Source of the DNA: Pseudomonadota bacterium
GTDB lineage: Bacteria > SAR324 > XYD2-FULL-50-16 > JAHJRI01
Assembly (NCBI GenBank): GCA_022360105.1
Contig: JAKSDL010000845.1
Location: forward strand, 10,529 to 74,528
Direction of reading: 5' to 3'
DNA: 64,000 nt
A model generated the notes under the pieces. It was not told where the DNA came from. It was given only the letters and a program-made list of their open reading frames with translations, and did not search any database. Shown piece after piece: positions 9,304 to 19,100 of this stretch; within the stretch, counting starts at the first letter, position 1, and every line of letters starts with the position of its first letter. The translations under genes were made by a program, and so were the position numbers.

Positions 9304-10896
9304 ATGAGTAATCACTTTATGGTGGCACTAAGGTTACTGATTTTTCTGGCTTTTATGATAACAGTCTTTGTTAACCCTAGCGTTCTAGCTACTTCAAAAA
9401 GCCCGACACTGAAATTTCTTTTTACTTCTGATCTTCACGGCTGGTTATCGACGTCCTGGATCTACCCGGAACGAAGGCATTCGGGATTACTGCATTTAAA
9501 AAAGCACATTGTTGATTTGAAAAAACAACACAAAGACCTGCTGATTGTCGATGCCGGTGATTTACTGCAAGGGGCGCCTTTAACGCATTTTTATCATCAC
9601 GTTAATACCCTGGGAGTCTCCCAAAATCCTTTCTTGAAGCTTATCAACGAGCTTGATTACGATGCGGTGGTCGTCGGTAATCATGACTTGTTATTCAATC
9701 CAAGGTTTGAAACCGAATATGTACCAAACTCAAACTTCAGCTGGTTGGCAGCAAATGTTTATAGAAGCCGCAATAATGTGTTTGAACCATATCTGGTCGT
9801 TAAAAGAAACGGAATTAAGGTGGTTATTCTGGGATTCACGACTCCGGGCGCGCATATGTGGATGGGGCCAAATGAATTGCAAGGTATTCAAGTTGAGTCG
9901 CTTGAAAAATCAGTTCCTGAATGGATTCGGAAAGTAAGAACTGTTGAAAAGCCTGATTTTCTAATTGGAGTTTTTCATGTTGGACTGAATTTTTATCGTG
10001 ATGATGAAAATTCTAAATTAAAGCGGCTTCCTCCTGCAAACAGTCTGAGAGCGGTTTTGGAGAAAAACAGGTTGTTTGATTTAGTAGTTTCTGGCCATGA
10101 TCACAGGCTTTATCCATACAAAAAAGGGCAGAAAGCACGATTGATTTCGGGGATACCGGTGATCAGTCCCGGTCATTCCGGCCAGGCCGTTCATTATGTA
10201 ACGGTTGATCTCAAAAGGCTTGAAAAGAAATGGAAGGTAAAATCACTCCAGGTGACAGTTAAAAAAGCCGAGTATAGCAGATCTGTCGCATCAAACTTGG
10301 AAGGTTTCACTTCCCGTCAATATGGTGATTATATAAATGAATCATTACCTTGGAAATTGAACCCGTCCTCCAAACAGAGAATTAAAGAATGTATAAACCA
10401 TCTGCTCGCAATTTCGTGTGATGAGGATGCGTTGGATGGTACGTTTTTCCCGAGCATAAGTGTATTTAGAGTGAAACACCTTTATGGAAAAACCTTAAAA
10501 CGAAGAGTTCTCTTTAAGTGGGTGCGGTATGACAATAAACCAGTTACGGTTAGACTGAACCAAAGGGATATCAACCTATTGTCCAATCCAAAACCGGAGT
10601 TTGGTTCTTATAGGGTACCTTATAACCGGAAACTGATACCTTGGATTAAAAGGCGTTATAATATTGAAGATGATAGCTTTCTACTTGCAAAAAACGATTT
10701 TAAAAAACGGTATCTGTTTAAAATCACTGACTACCATTTTTGGGGTGGAGGTGGTATTCGCTCTAAGCTCTTTCTTTCGGATAATGACAGGATAGCCTTC
10801 TCGAATAAATTCCAAAGGGATATTTTGTTCAATTTTCTTAAATCCGCTACATCCCTTCCTAAAATGTGTGATTTTCTGGAATACAAACCCAACTGA
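9304..10896 (+). CDS. Secreted 5'-nucleotidase-like metallophosphoesterase
   Basis: Probably hydrolyses nucleotides or related phosphate esters in the periplasm. A signal peptide (first ~27 residues) precedes a calcineurin-like domain with the metal motifs SDLHGW (about 39-44), DAGDLLQGAP, VVGNHDLLFNP and SGHDHRLYP. These are in the order seen in UshA/CpdB-type enzymes. The C-terminal half is the position of the substrate-binding 5'-nucleotidase domain, but I cannot recognise that domain clearly, so it may be divergent. It starts 22 bp after the rRNA methyltransferase with no good ribosome site, and ATG at 9319 is an alternative. Confidence 0.75.
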   Translation: MSNHFMVALRLLIFLAFMITVFVNPSVLATSKSPTLKFLFTSDLHGWLSTSWIYPERRHSGLLHLKKHIVDLKKQHKDLLIVDAGDLLQGAPLTHFYHHVNTLGVSQNPFLKLINELDYDAVVVGNHDLLFNPRFETEYVPNSNFSWLAANVYRSRNNVFEPYLVVKRNGIKVVILGFTTPGAHMWMGPNELQGIQVESLEKSVPEWIRKVRTVEKPDFLIGVFHVGLNFYRDDENSKLKRLPPANSLRAVLEKNRLFDLVVSGHDHRLYPYKKGQKARLISGIPVISPGHSGQAVHYVTVDLKRLEKKWKVKSLQVTVKKAEYSRSVASNLEGFTSRQYGDYINESLPWKLNPSSKQRIKECINHLLAISCDEDALDGTFFPSISVFRVKHLYGKTLKRRVLFKWVRYDNKPVTVRLNQRDINLLSNPKPEFGSYRVPYNRKLIPWIKRRYNIEDDSFLLAKNDFKKRYLFKITDYHFWGGGGIRSKLFLSDNDRIAFSNKFQRDILFNFLKSATSLPKMCDFLEYKPN

Positions 10897-11358
10897 CCAG
10901 CCTGAAAGCCCCAGATTGGTAGTTCGTTGAGCTGTTTGATTAGTTATTTGAAACAAAGGTTTTTGAGAGAGTTTAACGGACTTAATTCGTTGGGAAGGGT
11001 GCCTAATTTCCCAATTTGAGTATTCTTGATCACTTCAAGGTATTTTCCCCTAATATCAGGTCTTCATCCAAACAATATCAACCTTCAAATAGAAAACGTT
11101 GATCAGGCTTTTGGTTCATCAATCATTTCTGAAACAATTAGCCGTTGATTTTCGAAAAGATAATATGTAAGCTGAAAAAGCTTTTCGATCTTGATAATTA
11201 TGCTTAGTTATTAGGATTAATCTACCTCTGCGTCTCTAAAAATGAACATTGACAATTGGTTTTCGTCGGGTAGTGTTGTATTTTGGTTTTGATATAAGCA
11301 GATTGAAGCTTAATATTTTGAAATTTCAGCGTTATTGTTTTTGTCCGGAGTAAGATCA
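10897..11358. other. Intergenic region before the repeat protein
   Basis: About 460 bp with no gene. It holds a hairpin (10990-11014, listed separately) and a small stem AAGCT-GAAAA-AGCTT near 11170. A TTGACA at about 11251 has no good -10 box at normal spacing. Nothing else was recognised. Confidence 0.3.
10990..11014 (+). terminator. Possible terminator after the nucleotidase gene
   Basis: TTGGGAA and TTCCCAA form a perfect 7-bp stem with an 11-base loop, followed only by TTTG. It lies about 95 bp past the stop codon. The short T-tract makes it a weak candidate. Confidence 0.3.
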
Positions 11359-12435
11359 ATGAGTAAGAAAGAGCTTGTGAAAAACGTCATCGATGATTTG
11401 ATCGGCCAAGGGAAAGATTTTCATGAGATTACACAAGGGACCTTGTCGCATGTTAAAGAATTGGAAAATGTCAGCAAAACGACGATAAAACGGGCAAAGA
11501 ACGAGTATAAAAAAGAAAAGATAGTCGTAAAGAGCAATTATAAAGAGACGTTGATTAAGCGAAAAATCTATAAATATTTGGACAGATATCCCAAAACCAC
11601 TCTAAGTGACTTACGAGAGGCTCTTCCTGAGATTCCACCTAAAAAAGTTAGCGAATATCATCTTTATTGGACCAGAAAACGTGACAAGACCAAGGCAGAT
11701 AAAGCTCAAAAGGGGGTTATGGTCAATCCCCGAAAACTCAAGGAAATGGTTTTCAGCCACCTGAATGCCAACGAAGATGCAACTTGTGAGGATTTATTCA
11801 GCGAATTTCCTGACGCCAATAAAAGTTCATTAACCAGCTATTTTGGCCATTGGAAGAAAAAAAGGGCCAACCACGACAAAGGCAAAGAAGGAAGTCTTTA
11901 TCAGGTCATTTTCAGATTTTTGAACAGTCACCCTGATGCTACAATAGATGAACTTCAAAAATCCTTTTCCGATGTACCACAGCGCTCTCTCGAAGTATAT
12001 CACAATTTATGGCAGAAGAAGAAATCCGAAGAGCAGCAAACTAAAGCTGAAAGCCCAACTGCAAAACCGGGAAGAAAAAGAAAAGCGGTTGCGGTAGCAC
12101 AAAAAATGCCCCGACAACAGCCACAACCAACCCAAACGCTCAAGTCTAAACAAGTGGCCAAATCTTCAGAGCCTGGTAGGTCAATTCAAAAGACTTCTGC
12201 TGAGAAGATGAATGATGCTGACGTGCCATTCATTGAAAACAAGAAGATTTCTGAACTCAAAAAAACTATCGAAGCTCAAAAACTGACCTTAACGGCCCTG
12301 GAAGTGGAAAACTCCATGCTCAAAGATACCTTTCAGTCTAAACTTCTTGAAGGATTCGAAACGATCAGTTCGGATGAGTTGAAAGACATTAAGGAATTCA
12401 TCAAAACCTATGTCAAAGGTCTGGAAATTATTTGA
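11359..12435 (+). CDS. Repeat protein, putative DNA-binding, with C-terminal coiled coil
   Basis: No known family recognised. The ATG at 11359 has GGAG 8 bases upstream. A unit of about 43 residues occurs three times (about 66-109, 127-170, 180-222) and probably a fourth, diverged time at 4-53. Shared features are an aliphatic helix, a D/E-L pair after a Thr, FPD or similar, then S/V-L/S-x-x-Y and W-x-K/R-K-R/K. Each unit looks like a small helical, HTH-like module ending in a basic patch. Residues 225-300 are a basic Pro/Gln-rich linker, and 300-358 a predicted coiled coil ending in a helical tail. The protein is very Lys-rich. DNA binding is inference. Confidence 0.6.
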   Translation: MSKKELVKNVIDDLIGQGKDFHEITQGTLSHVKELENVSKTTIKRAKNEYKKEKIVVKSNYKETLIKRKIYKYLDRYPKTTLSDLREALPEIPPKKVSEYHLYWTRKRDKTKADKAQKGVMVNPRKLKEMVFSHLNANEDATCEDLFSEFPDANKSSLTSYFGHWKKKRANHDKGKEGSLYQVIFRFLNSHPDATIDELQKSFSDVPQRSLEVYHNLWQKKKSEEQQTKAESPTAKPGRKRKAVAVAQKMPRQQPQPTQTLKSKQVAKSSEPGRSIQKTSAEKMNDADVPFIENKKISELKKTIEAQKLTLTALEVENSMLKDTFQSKLLEGFETISSDELKDIKEFIKTYVKGLEII

Positions 12436-12735
12436 ACTTCCATTTTAGGACCTTCCTGCCAAACGTCTCCCAGTAATTATTCAAGAGTGTCTTTATCATT
12501 TGATAAAGACCTTAGGTCTCTTTAAATCTGTGATCTGGCAAAGACCTTTTCGATCTGCTTTTGCAAATATCTTCTAAATTCCTGCAAATATCGAAATTAC
12601 ATTAGCTGAATTGATCGGTTAAATTTGCCTGGTTCCAGTTGTTGTGTACATGTTTTGCATTTTGGTTGAAAAACTGAGATTGATAAGACAAAACTCTTAT
12701 CCAACTAATAATTACAAGCCTTTAGGGAAATTCAG
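12436..12735. other. Intergenic region with overlapping inverted repeats
   Basis: 300 bp between the repeat protein and the histidine kinase. Apart from two overlapping inverted repeats near 12489-12518 (listed separately) it is AT-rich and featureless to the eye. It must carry the kinase promoter unless the transcript reads through. Confidence 0.3.
12489..12518. repeat. Two overlapping inverted repeats
   Basis: GTCTTTATCA-TT-TGATAAAGAC is a perfect 10-bp palindrome (12489-12510). Its right arm overlaps AGACC-TTA-GGTCT (12506-12518). As RNA the two hairpins cannot form together. It could be the 3' end structure of the upstream gene or a regulatory site. Confidence 0.5.
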
Positions 12736-14043
12736 GTGACAGCCAAGCAAAAAAAAGCAACCCAAACTGATGCAGAATCCTTTCTTCAACAGATTACCAA
12801 TCTAAAAAACGAGCTCATTCTGGAAAAAGAGCTTGTCAAAAAATTAAAACAGACCCAGGAAGATTGGGGGGATCTGATTGAAAAAGTGCAACCGACGATT
12901 CAAGCTCTTTCTGAGAAAATAAAAGAGTTAAAAATCAATTTACATTTGAAAAATCAGGAGCTTAACAATGTTTTGCAAAGTCTTTCCCATGGACTGATCG
13001 TGACCGACCTGAAAGGCAGTATCCAGACATTTAACAGGGCAGCTGTCTCCATGACAGGCATAACCAGGGAAGATGCCATAGGTAGTTACATTAACGATTT
13101 ATTTGAGTTTACAGTTATCCCTGAAGAATCTGAGAAAAAGAGAATAGAGGCGATTGAAAACGAATATCAACAACAATTCAATTTTCGTCTCAGCCAAAAA
13201 GAAGAGAAAAGTCTAAAAAGCACCACAACCTTAATGAGGTCTGATGACAATGAACTTCAAGGTATTATCGTCAATTTGATGGATATTACCCAATTGAAAC
13301 GGTTGGAAGAAGAAGCTGAACGTAAGAATCGGTTAACAGCAATGGGTGAGATTGCTATGCAGGTGGCTCATGAGTTGAGAAATCCGCTGGGTAGCATTGA
13401 ATTGTTTGTTTCAATGATGAAAATGGATCTGGATGCGGATTCTGAGGAAATGTCACTGGCAATGCACATTAACTCTGCTACGCGTAGCATGAATCATATA
13501 ATTTCAAACCTGCTGGAATATACAAAACCAAGACCCATAGTATTAGATGACATCAGCTTACATGAAATGCTTGAGGAGTTTGTAGAATTCTCTGAGTTTT
13601 CTGCTCAGCAACTGAATATCGAAATCATCTCTAAACTTAAGGCAAAGCCTGATGTGGTTCTTGGCAACAAAGAACTGCTAAAACAAGTTTTTCATAATCT
13701 ATTTGTCAATGCATGCCAGGCGATGCCGGAAGGAGGGGAACTGGATATATCAACAAAGAGTTACCTGGAGAAAGATCCATTGGTTTTGCAACGTCTTAAC
13801 AATCAAATCGAAAAAACCAGTATGCCTGCAATAAAAGTAAAGTTTAAAGATATTGGAAAAGGAATGACCGAAGAGATCAAAAAGAAGATTTTTGATCCGT
13901 TTTATACAACGCGAGAACAGGGCACCGGTCTTGGGCTTTCAATTGTCCACAATACCATGGCTTCTCATGGTGGTACAATTATAGTGAAATCGAAAATCGA
14001 CAAAGGAACGGAAATCACATTGGTATTTCCGCGGCGTAATTAA
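12736..14043 (+). CDS. Cytoplasmic PAS-domain sensor histidine kinase
   Basis: Autophosphorylates on histidine and passes the phosphate to a response regulator. Order: N-terminal coiled coil (about 15-80), PAS domain (about 78-185, LSHGLIVTDLKGSIQTFN), HisKA with AHELRNPLGS (phospho-acceptor His212), then the ATPase domain with N-box NLFVNACQAMPEGG, DIGKGM, FDPFYTTREQ and GTGLGLSIV. No transmembrane segment is visible, so it senses an internal signal. The H-box and N-box resemble NtrB/AtoS/FlrB kinases that partner with sigma-54 activators. No response regulator is adjacent, so the partner is elsewhere. GTG start with AGGGA upstream. Confidence 0.9.
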   Translation: MTAKQKKATQTDAESFLQQITNLKNELILEKELVKKLKQTQEDWGDLIEKVQPTIQALSEKIKELKINLHLKNQELNNVLQSLSHGLIVTDLKGSIQTFNRAAVSMTGITREDAIGSYINDLFEFTVIPEESEKKRIEAIENEYQQQFNFRLSQKEEKSLKSTTTLMRSDDNELQGIIVNLMDITQLKRLEEEAERKNRLTAMGEIAMQVAHELRNPLGSIELFVSMMKMDLDADSEEMSLAMHINSATRSMNHIISNLLEYTKPRPIVLDDISLHEMLEEFVEFSEFSAQQLNIEIISKLKAKPDVVLGNKELLKQVFHNLFVNACQAMPEGGELDISTKSYLEKDPLVLQRLNNQIEKTSMPAIKVKFKDIGKGMTEEIKKKIFDPFYTTREQGTGLGLSIVHNTMASHGGTIIVKSKIDKGTEITLVFPRRN

Positions 14044-14117
14044 TCGATCTAATTCACAGCTACTGGGTTTGTTTTTATGAACCAACTTCCGGTTTGGACT
14101 CCCCATTCGAAGAATCA

Positions 14118-14753
14118 TCAATTTAGATCATCTTTTTTGATAAGTGTTCGTCCTTTAAATCGCTTTTTTTCATAAGTGTCTTTCCAGGTCTCATAATCCA
14201 TACCAAGCTTGGCTGCCTTGTTCATCCTGTATCTGAGCAGAAGTTTGCGGGTGATGAAGTATGAGATTAATGAAAAAGGAACGGCATAGCAGACACTTCC
14301 CATCAGCATGGGAAGACCGAGGTCTAAAATTAGAAATTGAGTGCTTTTCCAGACTACTTGAAAGAAACCAAGATCCGGGTTGTTTACAATGGCGGAAAAT
14401 TGCTCGTAGAAGACACTGAAACTGAGTTCAATACCTTTAATTCCAAAGATTGAATAAATGGCCAATCCGGTAGCCAAAAATGCATAATAGAGAAAAAACA
14501 TTGTGAATGGGTTGCTAATCCACACAATGGCTGTTCCAACGATTAAATCGAATCGAATTCGAAACAGGTATTTTGCAATCAGCCAGATTATAAAAACTAT
14601 CCACATTTGAAGACCGACAGTTGGTGTCATCCCCACAAATATACCTATGGCCATACCCAGCGCCACCTCCTCAACGGGAGAAACGCTTATAACCAATGGT
14701 CTGACGACTTGATCATAAATTTTGTTGATCAGGTATCTAAAAATTTTGCGCAT
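14118..14753 (-). CDS. DUF2062 membrane protein
   Basis: Small integral membrane protein of the DUF2062 family. The marks are VRPLVISVSPVEEVALGMA, GIFVGMTPTVGLQM and the run ISNPFTMFFLYY, all typical of the family. About four hydrophobic helices span residues 35-175, and a charged C-terminal tail follows. DUF2062 domains are often attached to or beside glycosyltransferases, but none is here and the function is unknown. The ATG at 14753 is preferred over a TTG at 14765, which lies immediately next to the only AGGA. Confidence 0.8.
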   Translation of the reverse strand: MRKIFRYLINKIYDQVVRPLVISVSPVEEVALGMAIGIFVGMTPTVGLQMWIVFIIWLIAKYLFRIRFDLIVGTAIVWISNPFTMFFLYYAFLATGLAIYSIFGIKGIELSFSVFYEQFSAIVNNPDLGFFQVVWKSTQFLILDLGLPMLMGSVCYAVPFSLISYFITRKLLLRYRMNKAAKLGMDYETWKDTYEKKRFKGRTLIKKDDLN

Positions 14754-14957
14754 TTTATTGGACAATTCCTAGTTGCAGAATTCCGAAATAAGGGCTTCTG
14801 TCGGGCTATCAGTGTAGATTGCCATTCAATAAGTTGAAATTGCCGGATCTTTGTTTTTCAGAGTCGGACGGCATCCTCTACCGATACAAAATAAAGCTTA
14901 ATCTGTAAATTGTGGGAACAGCTGAGATTGCAATGGGATTGTAGGAATGGGCTTTTA

Positions 14958-14987
14958 GGTGAAATCCCCTATCTGGCGGATTTCACC
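14958..14987 (-). terminator. Hairpin after the small membrane ORF
   Basis: GGTGAAATCC, a 10-base loop and GGATTTCACC form a perfect 10-bp stem starting 7 bp past the reverse-strand stop at 14995. There is no T-tract on either side, so it may be a 3'-end stabiliser rather than a terminator. Confidence 0.35.
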
Positions 14988-14994
14988 ATTGGGA

Positions 14995-15261
14995 TTAGAA
15001 AGGGAGCAATAGTCGGACTTCCTTGGCAAAAGCCAGGGAGAAAAGAAAGACAAATATCGTTATTCCCAGTACACAGAAAAATAATGGGGCTTCTCCGCTA
15101 CGAACACTTAAAAAAACGGTACTCATTGAAAATTGATCCGACTTGGTCGCCATTCCCGGTTGAACTTCAGAAGGTCTGTTCTTGGCAATCAATTGTAATA
15201 ACCCGGCTAGTACCACTGCTAAGATAAACCAGATGATCATTGATTCATGTATGAAATCCAT
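14995..15261 (-). CDS. Small two-helix membrane protein, unknown
   Basis: 88 aa with two convincing transmembrane segments (about 8-26, MIIWFILAVVLAGLLQLIA, and about 60-78, LFFCVLGITIFVFLFSLAF) separated by a polar loop. AGAG lies a few bases before the ATG and a strong hairpin sits just past the stop, both of which support a real gene. A 105-codon forward frame covers the same DNA but lacks a plausible fold. No function recognised. Confidence 0.5.
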   Translation of the reverse strand: MDFIHESMIIWFILAVVLAGLLQLIAKNRPSEVQPGMATKSDQFSMSTVFLSVRSGEAPLFFCVLGITIFVFLFSLAFAKEVRLLLPF

Positions 15262-15638
15262 AAGCTCTTTATTTTGATAGCGTTTTTTGATTTCAGAATT
15301 ACAAAAGAATTTTAGGGAATTACAAGCACAGGTTACAGGTTAGCATGGTATGAAAATGCAAATTGTCTTCCATTGGCTGAGATTTGGTTATTGTTTTTTA
15401 AAAATATAATACATCCCAGAATACAACATTGTAAAACCAGGATCTGGCTTAATTTCTTTATGGAATTGCAAGTTAACTTTCCACTTTATTTGCCCACATC
15501 AAATTGGTATTTTTCGGACAAGAGCATACGTTTTGGATAGGTGTTTGCATTTTCGCAATGACGTTTATAAAGGCTTGACTATTAGCATAGTCTATAAACT
15601 CATAAAACAGTTGGACACACTATTGTAAAGGAAGCTGA
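15262..15638. other. Divergent intergenic region with operator-like inverted repeat
   Basis: About 375 bp upstream of the pentapeptide-repeat gene. It contains TATAAT near 15406 preceded by a T-rich stretch, and closer to the gene a TTGACT followed by the inverted repeat GACTAT-TAGC-ATAGTC (15577-15592), which could be an operator. No small gene recognised. Confidence 0.35.
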
Positions 15639-16172
15639 ATGAAAAGATTACTTATTGGAATAATTAGTCTATGTCTGGTTGCTTGGAGCAGCCTCGGTTT
15701 CGCCTATGATGAAGGTGATCTCAATGATTTGATCAACGAAAAAAAATGTGGCGGAACATTCACCTCCTGTGATCTAAGGGAAGTCAGGCTGGTCGATATG
15801 GATTTCTCGGGTGCAGACCTGGAAGGAGCAGACCTCAGAAATGCCTATATAGAAAACACCAGGTTTACCGGTGCAAATATGGAAGGCGTGGATTTACGAG
15901 GTGCAACGCTTAAATATGTGGATATGACCGGAGCTATTGTCGCGGACTCCGAGATGGAAGACGCTAAATTACTCTTTGTTGATTTGTCTGTTGCAGATAT
16001 CAGCGACTCTGATATTGAAGATGCTTCGTTCATCGGTGTCTATTTGAGACGTGCCAAGTGCACGGATGTTGATTTTACAGAAATCGATACAAAACTGATC
16101 GATTTTACAGGTGCTACAGGCATTGAGAAAGGCCCCTGCGGAAAAGCTTCCTGGGGAATGTGCGTTAAATAA
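15639..16172 (+). CDS. Secreted pentapeptide-repeat protein
   Basis: A signal peptide (MKRLLIGIISLCLVAWSSLGFA) is followed by a cysteine-containing stretch (KKCGGTFTSC) and then about 18 consecutive pentapeptide units of the A(D/N)Lxx type (residues ~45-160). These should form a right-handed quadrilateral beta-helix. A short tail, KGPCGKASWGMCVK, has two more cysteines, suggesting a disulphide-capped helix in the periplasm. AAGGAAG lies well placed before the ATG. The gene ends 2 bp from the stop of the convergent giant gene. Role unknown; it is not a gyrase-protecting (Qnr-type) protein given its export. Confidence 0.82.
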   Translation: MKRLLIGIISLCLVAWSSLGFAYDEGDLNDLINEKKCGGTFTSCDLREVRLVDMDFSGADLEGADLRNAYIENTRFTGANMEGVDLRGATLKYVDMTGAIVADSEMEDAKLLFVDLSVADISDSDIEDASFIGVYLRRAKCTDVDFTEIDTKLIDFTGATGIEKGPCGKASWGMCVK

Positions 16173-16174
16173 TA

Positions 16175-19100
16175 TTACTCTTGAAGCAATAATTCGGATA
16201 TTTGTTTTGCCAGGGAATCGTGAGACGCGCCAAAGGTCGCCTTGACAAATCCCTCATAAATTGAATCCCGGTTGTTATAGATTTTTGTGTCGTCAATATT
16301 TAAAAATATATTGCTTAGAATAGCCTGATTGTATTTCTCCAATAGATCCGGAGTCGCTTTTACCTTCTCAAAATCAATTTTACTTATATAAACAAGTATC
16401 AGAGAATTTTGAGAACGCTGAGGCTTCGGGTTGTTACGGCAAATCAGTTCCTTATATTCACAAAGATCCAAAACTTCCTCTATGGTTAACGATGGTGGAA
16501 GACAAATGAACTTGTCCGACACATGCTTATGCCAGGTTTGAGAAATCCTGTTTTTTAATCCTTCATCTCCCTGAATTTCGATTTTCGCCATTCCTAATTC
16601 ATCAGCTTTTACGTTTGCTACTGAGCACGATTTCTTGTGCCTTTCAGATAGATGCAGATAGGCTGCGTATATATTCTTTTCGGTATGATCTTTTGTGCCT
16701 TTGGTCGTATCTACACAAAAACTGCCTTTGACAAACTGGGAAAATCCATACCTCTTTCTAAAAAATGTATCCGTTAATCCGTCAATAATCTGTTTTTCGT
16801 TTGAGATGATCTCAGCGAGGAATTTGTTAACTCTCTCCATCATCGCTTTTTCTTTTTCAACCAGAGGAATGTATTGGGTTTTCAACAAAATCCTGGTTGA
16901 AGGAAGAGCTTTTGACATGGCTATCTTTTCCAATCCGGCTTCCTGGGTTTTTAAGTATTCCAGATCTTCAATTTCACCCCCTCTTTCCTTCTTGATGGCC
17001 TTGATTCCCTGACTGAAATTAACCAGCTCCTTTGTTATATCATTAATCTTTTCTCTTTTTTTACTTTCCAGTAAAAATTCTTTGTAATTGGCAATGCCTG
17101 CAAGTTTGTCAGGTGTTATGTTCTCCTTAAACGCTGTTAATGCTTTAATCAGAACAGCTCTCAAATCGCCCAAATGATTTTTGATTTCAGTGGGAATGTT
17201 TTCTGTTTGTTCTTCTAAAGCTTCAATTTCGTCAGTCGCTTCGGAATCCCTTCTTAATATGTTGAAAATTTTTAATGAGAATTCCGTTTTGGCGGATTTG
17301 AGTTGTTCCAGGACCAGCTCTTCCTGTTTCTTAAAAAGTTGATTCTGGATTTTGTTCATTTTTTGATAAGCAGTCTGCAGCATACCGACCAGGCGGGTCA
17401 GCCTGAAAGACTCATCCCTGTAAAACTCCAGATACTCAACAAGTTTATCATCCGGTGTTTTCGGATCTTTAAAAAGATCATTGGCTGGTATTTTGTCCAA
17501 ATCGGTTAATGCATCCTGTAACCCCTTGATGAGTTGATCAACCTCTTTTTTGATGGTTTTTTCCTTTTCCGGATCAGCAGCAGCGGCTTCCAGCTCATTG
17601 ATTTGTTTTTGAATGGTTTCCGGGTCAGCATGGTAGAATTTTTTTGCTTTTTCTTTTTGATCTTCGATCATCTTTTGATGCCGATGCATCCATAAAGCTT
17701 TTTGAAAAAGCGATGAATAGCTGAGTACTTTGTTAAAATAGCCCAGGGCTGAATTATGAAGATTCACATAGCTTTTGAAAACAGGTGCTGCCTCATTGAA
17801 TTTTTCCTTGTGCTGAGCGATTATTTCAGCTTTTCTTTTTTCCAGTTTGTCTGGCACAGACGCTAAGAATTCATCCAGGTTAGCGTCATCAATGGTTGTT
17901 CCCATCAGTTTTTCCAGACTTTGCTTGTAAACCTGCAGTTTTTTTCGAACTTGTTCTTCCTCCGCTTTTAATTTGGCAATATTTTTTTCTTTGCTTTTCA
18001 GGTGCTCCAGATACATTTTTTTAATTTTCTCATAAAGCTCCTGATAAGCTTTTTCCTTATTTTCAGGTCGTTCCAGAAAATCCAGCTCCTCCTGAAGTTG
18101 GCGCAGTTTTTCATCAACCAAAAACCCCAGCTCAGCTAGCGTATGCTTGTATTGATGATGAAAGGTTTTGTTAAGTTCCCTTGCCTTTTGAAAAGTCTTT
18201 TGAGTGAAATCCCGCATGAATTTGACAAACTCAAGCTCATCGTTGTCATCTTTGTTTTTAAGCACACCGGGATCGATAACACTGGTTAACGACAGAGCTG
18301 GGTAAGATGCATATCGGTAGTTTTCCGCCTGAGATTTGTTATTGCTGTATACAATTAAAGCAGGCTCAAATTTTGGATTATCTGTAAACGGTTTTACGTT
18401 CTGACCATAGAAGATTAGCTTTTCGATCTTTAATGTTGCCTTTTGTACCAGGTCTCTTTTTTTAAAAAATGAGTAGTTTTCACTGATAAATTGCCTGGTT
18501 TTTTCGTCCAGCCGCGATTGATTCTCTTCAGACGCAATCTCCATCCCATCTTCCATGGATTCAAAGTCGGGAACCGTCTCGCATTCCAAGTCCTCTTTAA
18601 GGTCTTTGTAAAGGCTGATTTTGAAAAAATTGTCCATGTAATCAGTCAGTTTCTCCAATTCATCCAATAGCCGATCCCAGATTTTGGAATCAATTGTTGT
18701 GAAATCATGCAACGTTATGAAAGCTCGCATATTTTTGGATAAACGACTGAAGTTGTGTTCCGTAAAATCAGGTGATTGGGAAACATCGAGGATATTTTTA
18801 AACAGGTCTTGCAACGCTTTAATTTCTACATCAAACAGCGTTGAAGATATTTCGGGGTTCTTTATATCTTTGGGAGAATACCCCAGACATTTGGATTCAA
18901 AAGGTACCAATCCCAACAAGTTCATGGTGGAAAGGGTTATATGTGCAGTTAAATCACCAGCACATACATTTCGGGCGCTAAGCAAGCCTAATTCTCCCCT
19001 GGCGTTGAGAATTTGCTTGGCTTTTTCAAATTCAGTATAGCGGGAGGCAAAAAAAGTTTGAATCTGATCGAAGTTTGCGGCACCCCGATTAAAAGAAACT

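Noticed and set aside
14910..15227. 105-codon forward frame
   Set aside because: It covers the reverse two-helix membrane ORF, has no ribosome site and its composition looks like an out-of-frame reading.
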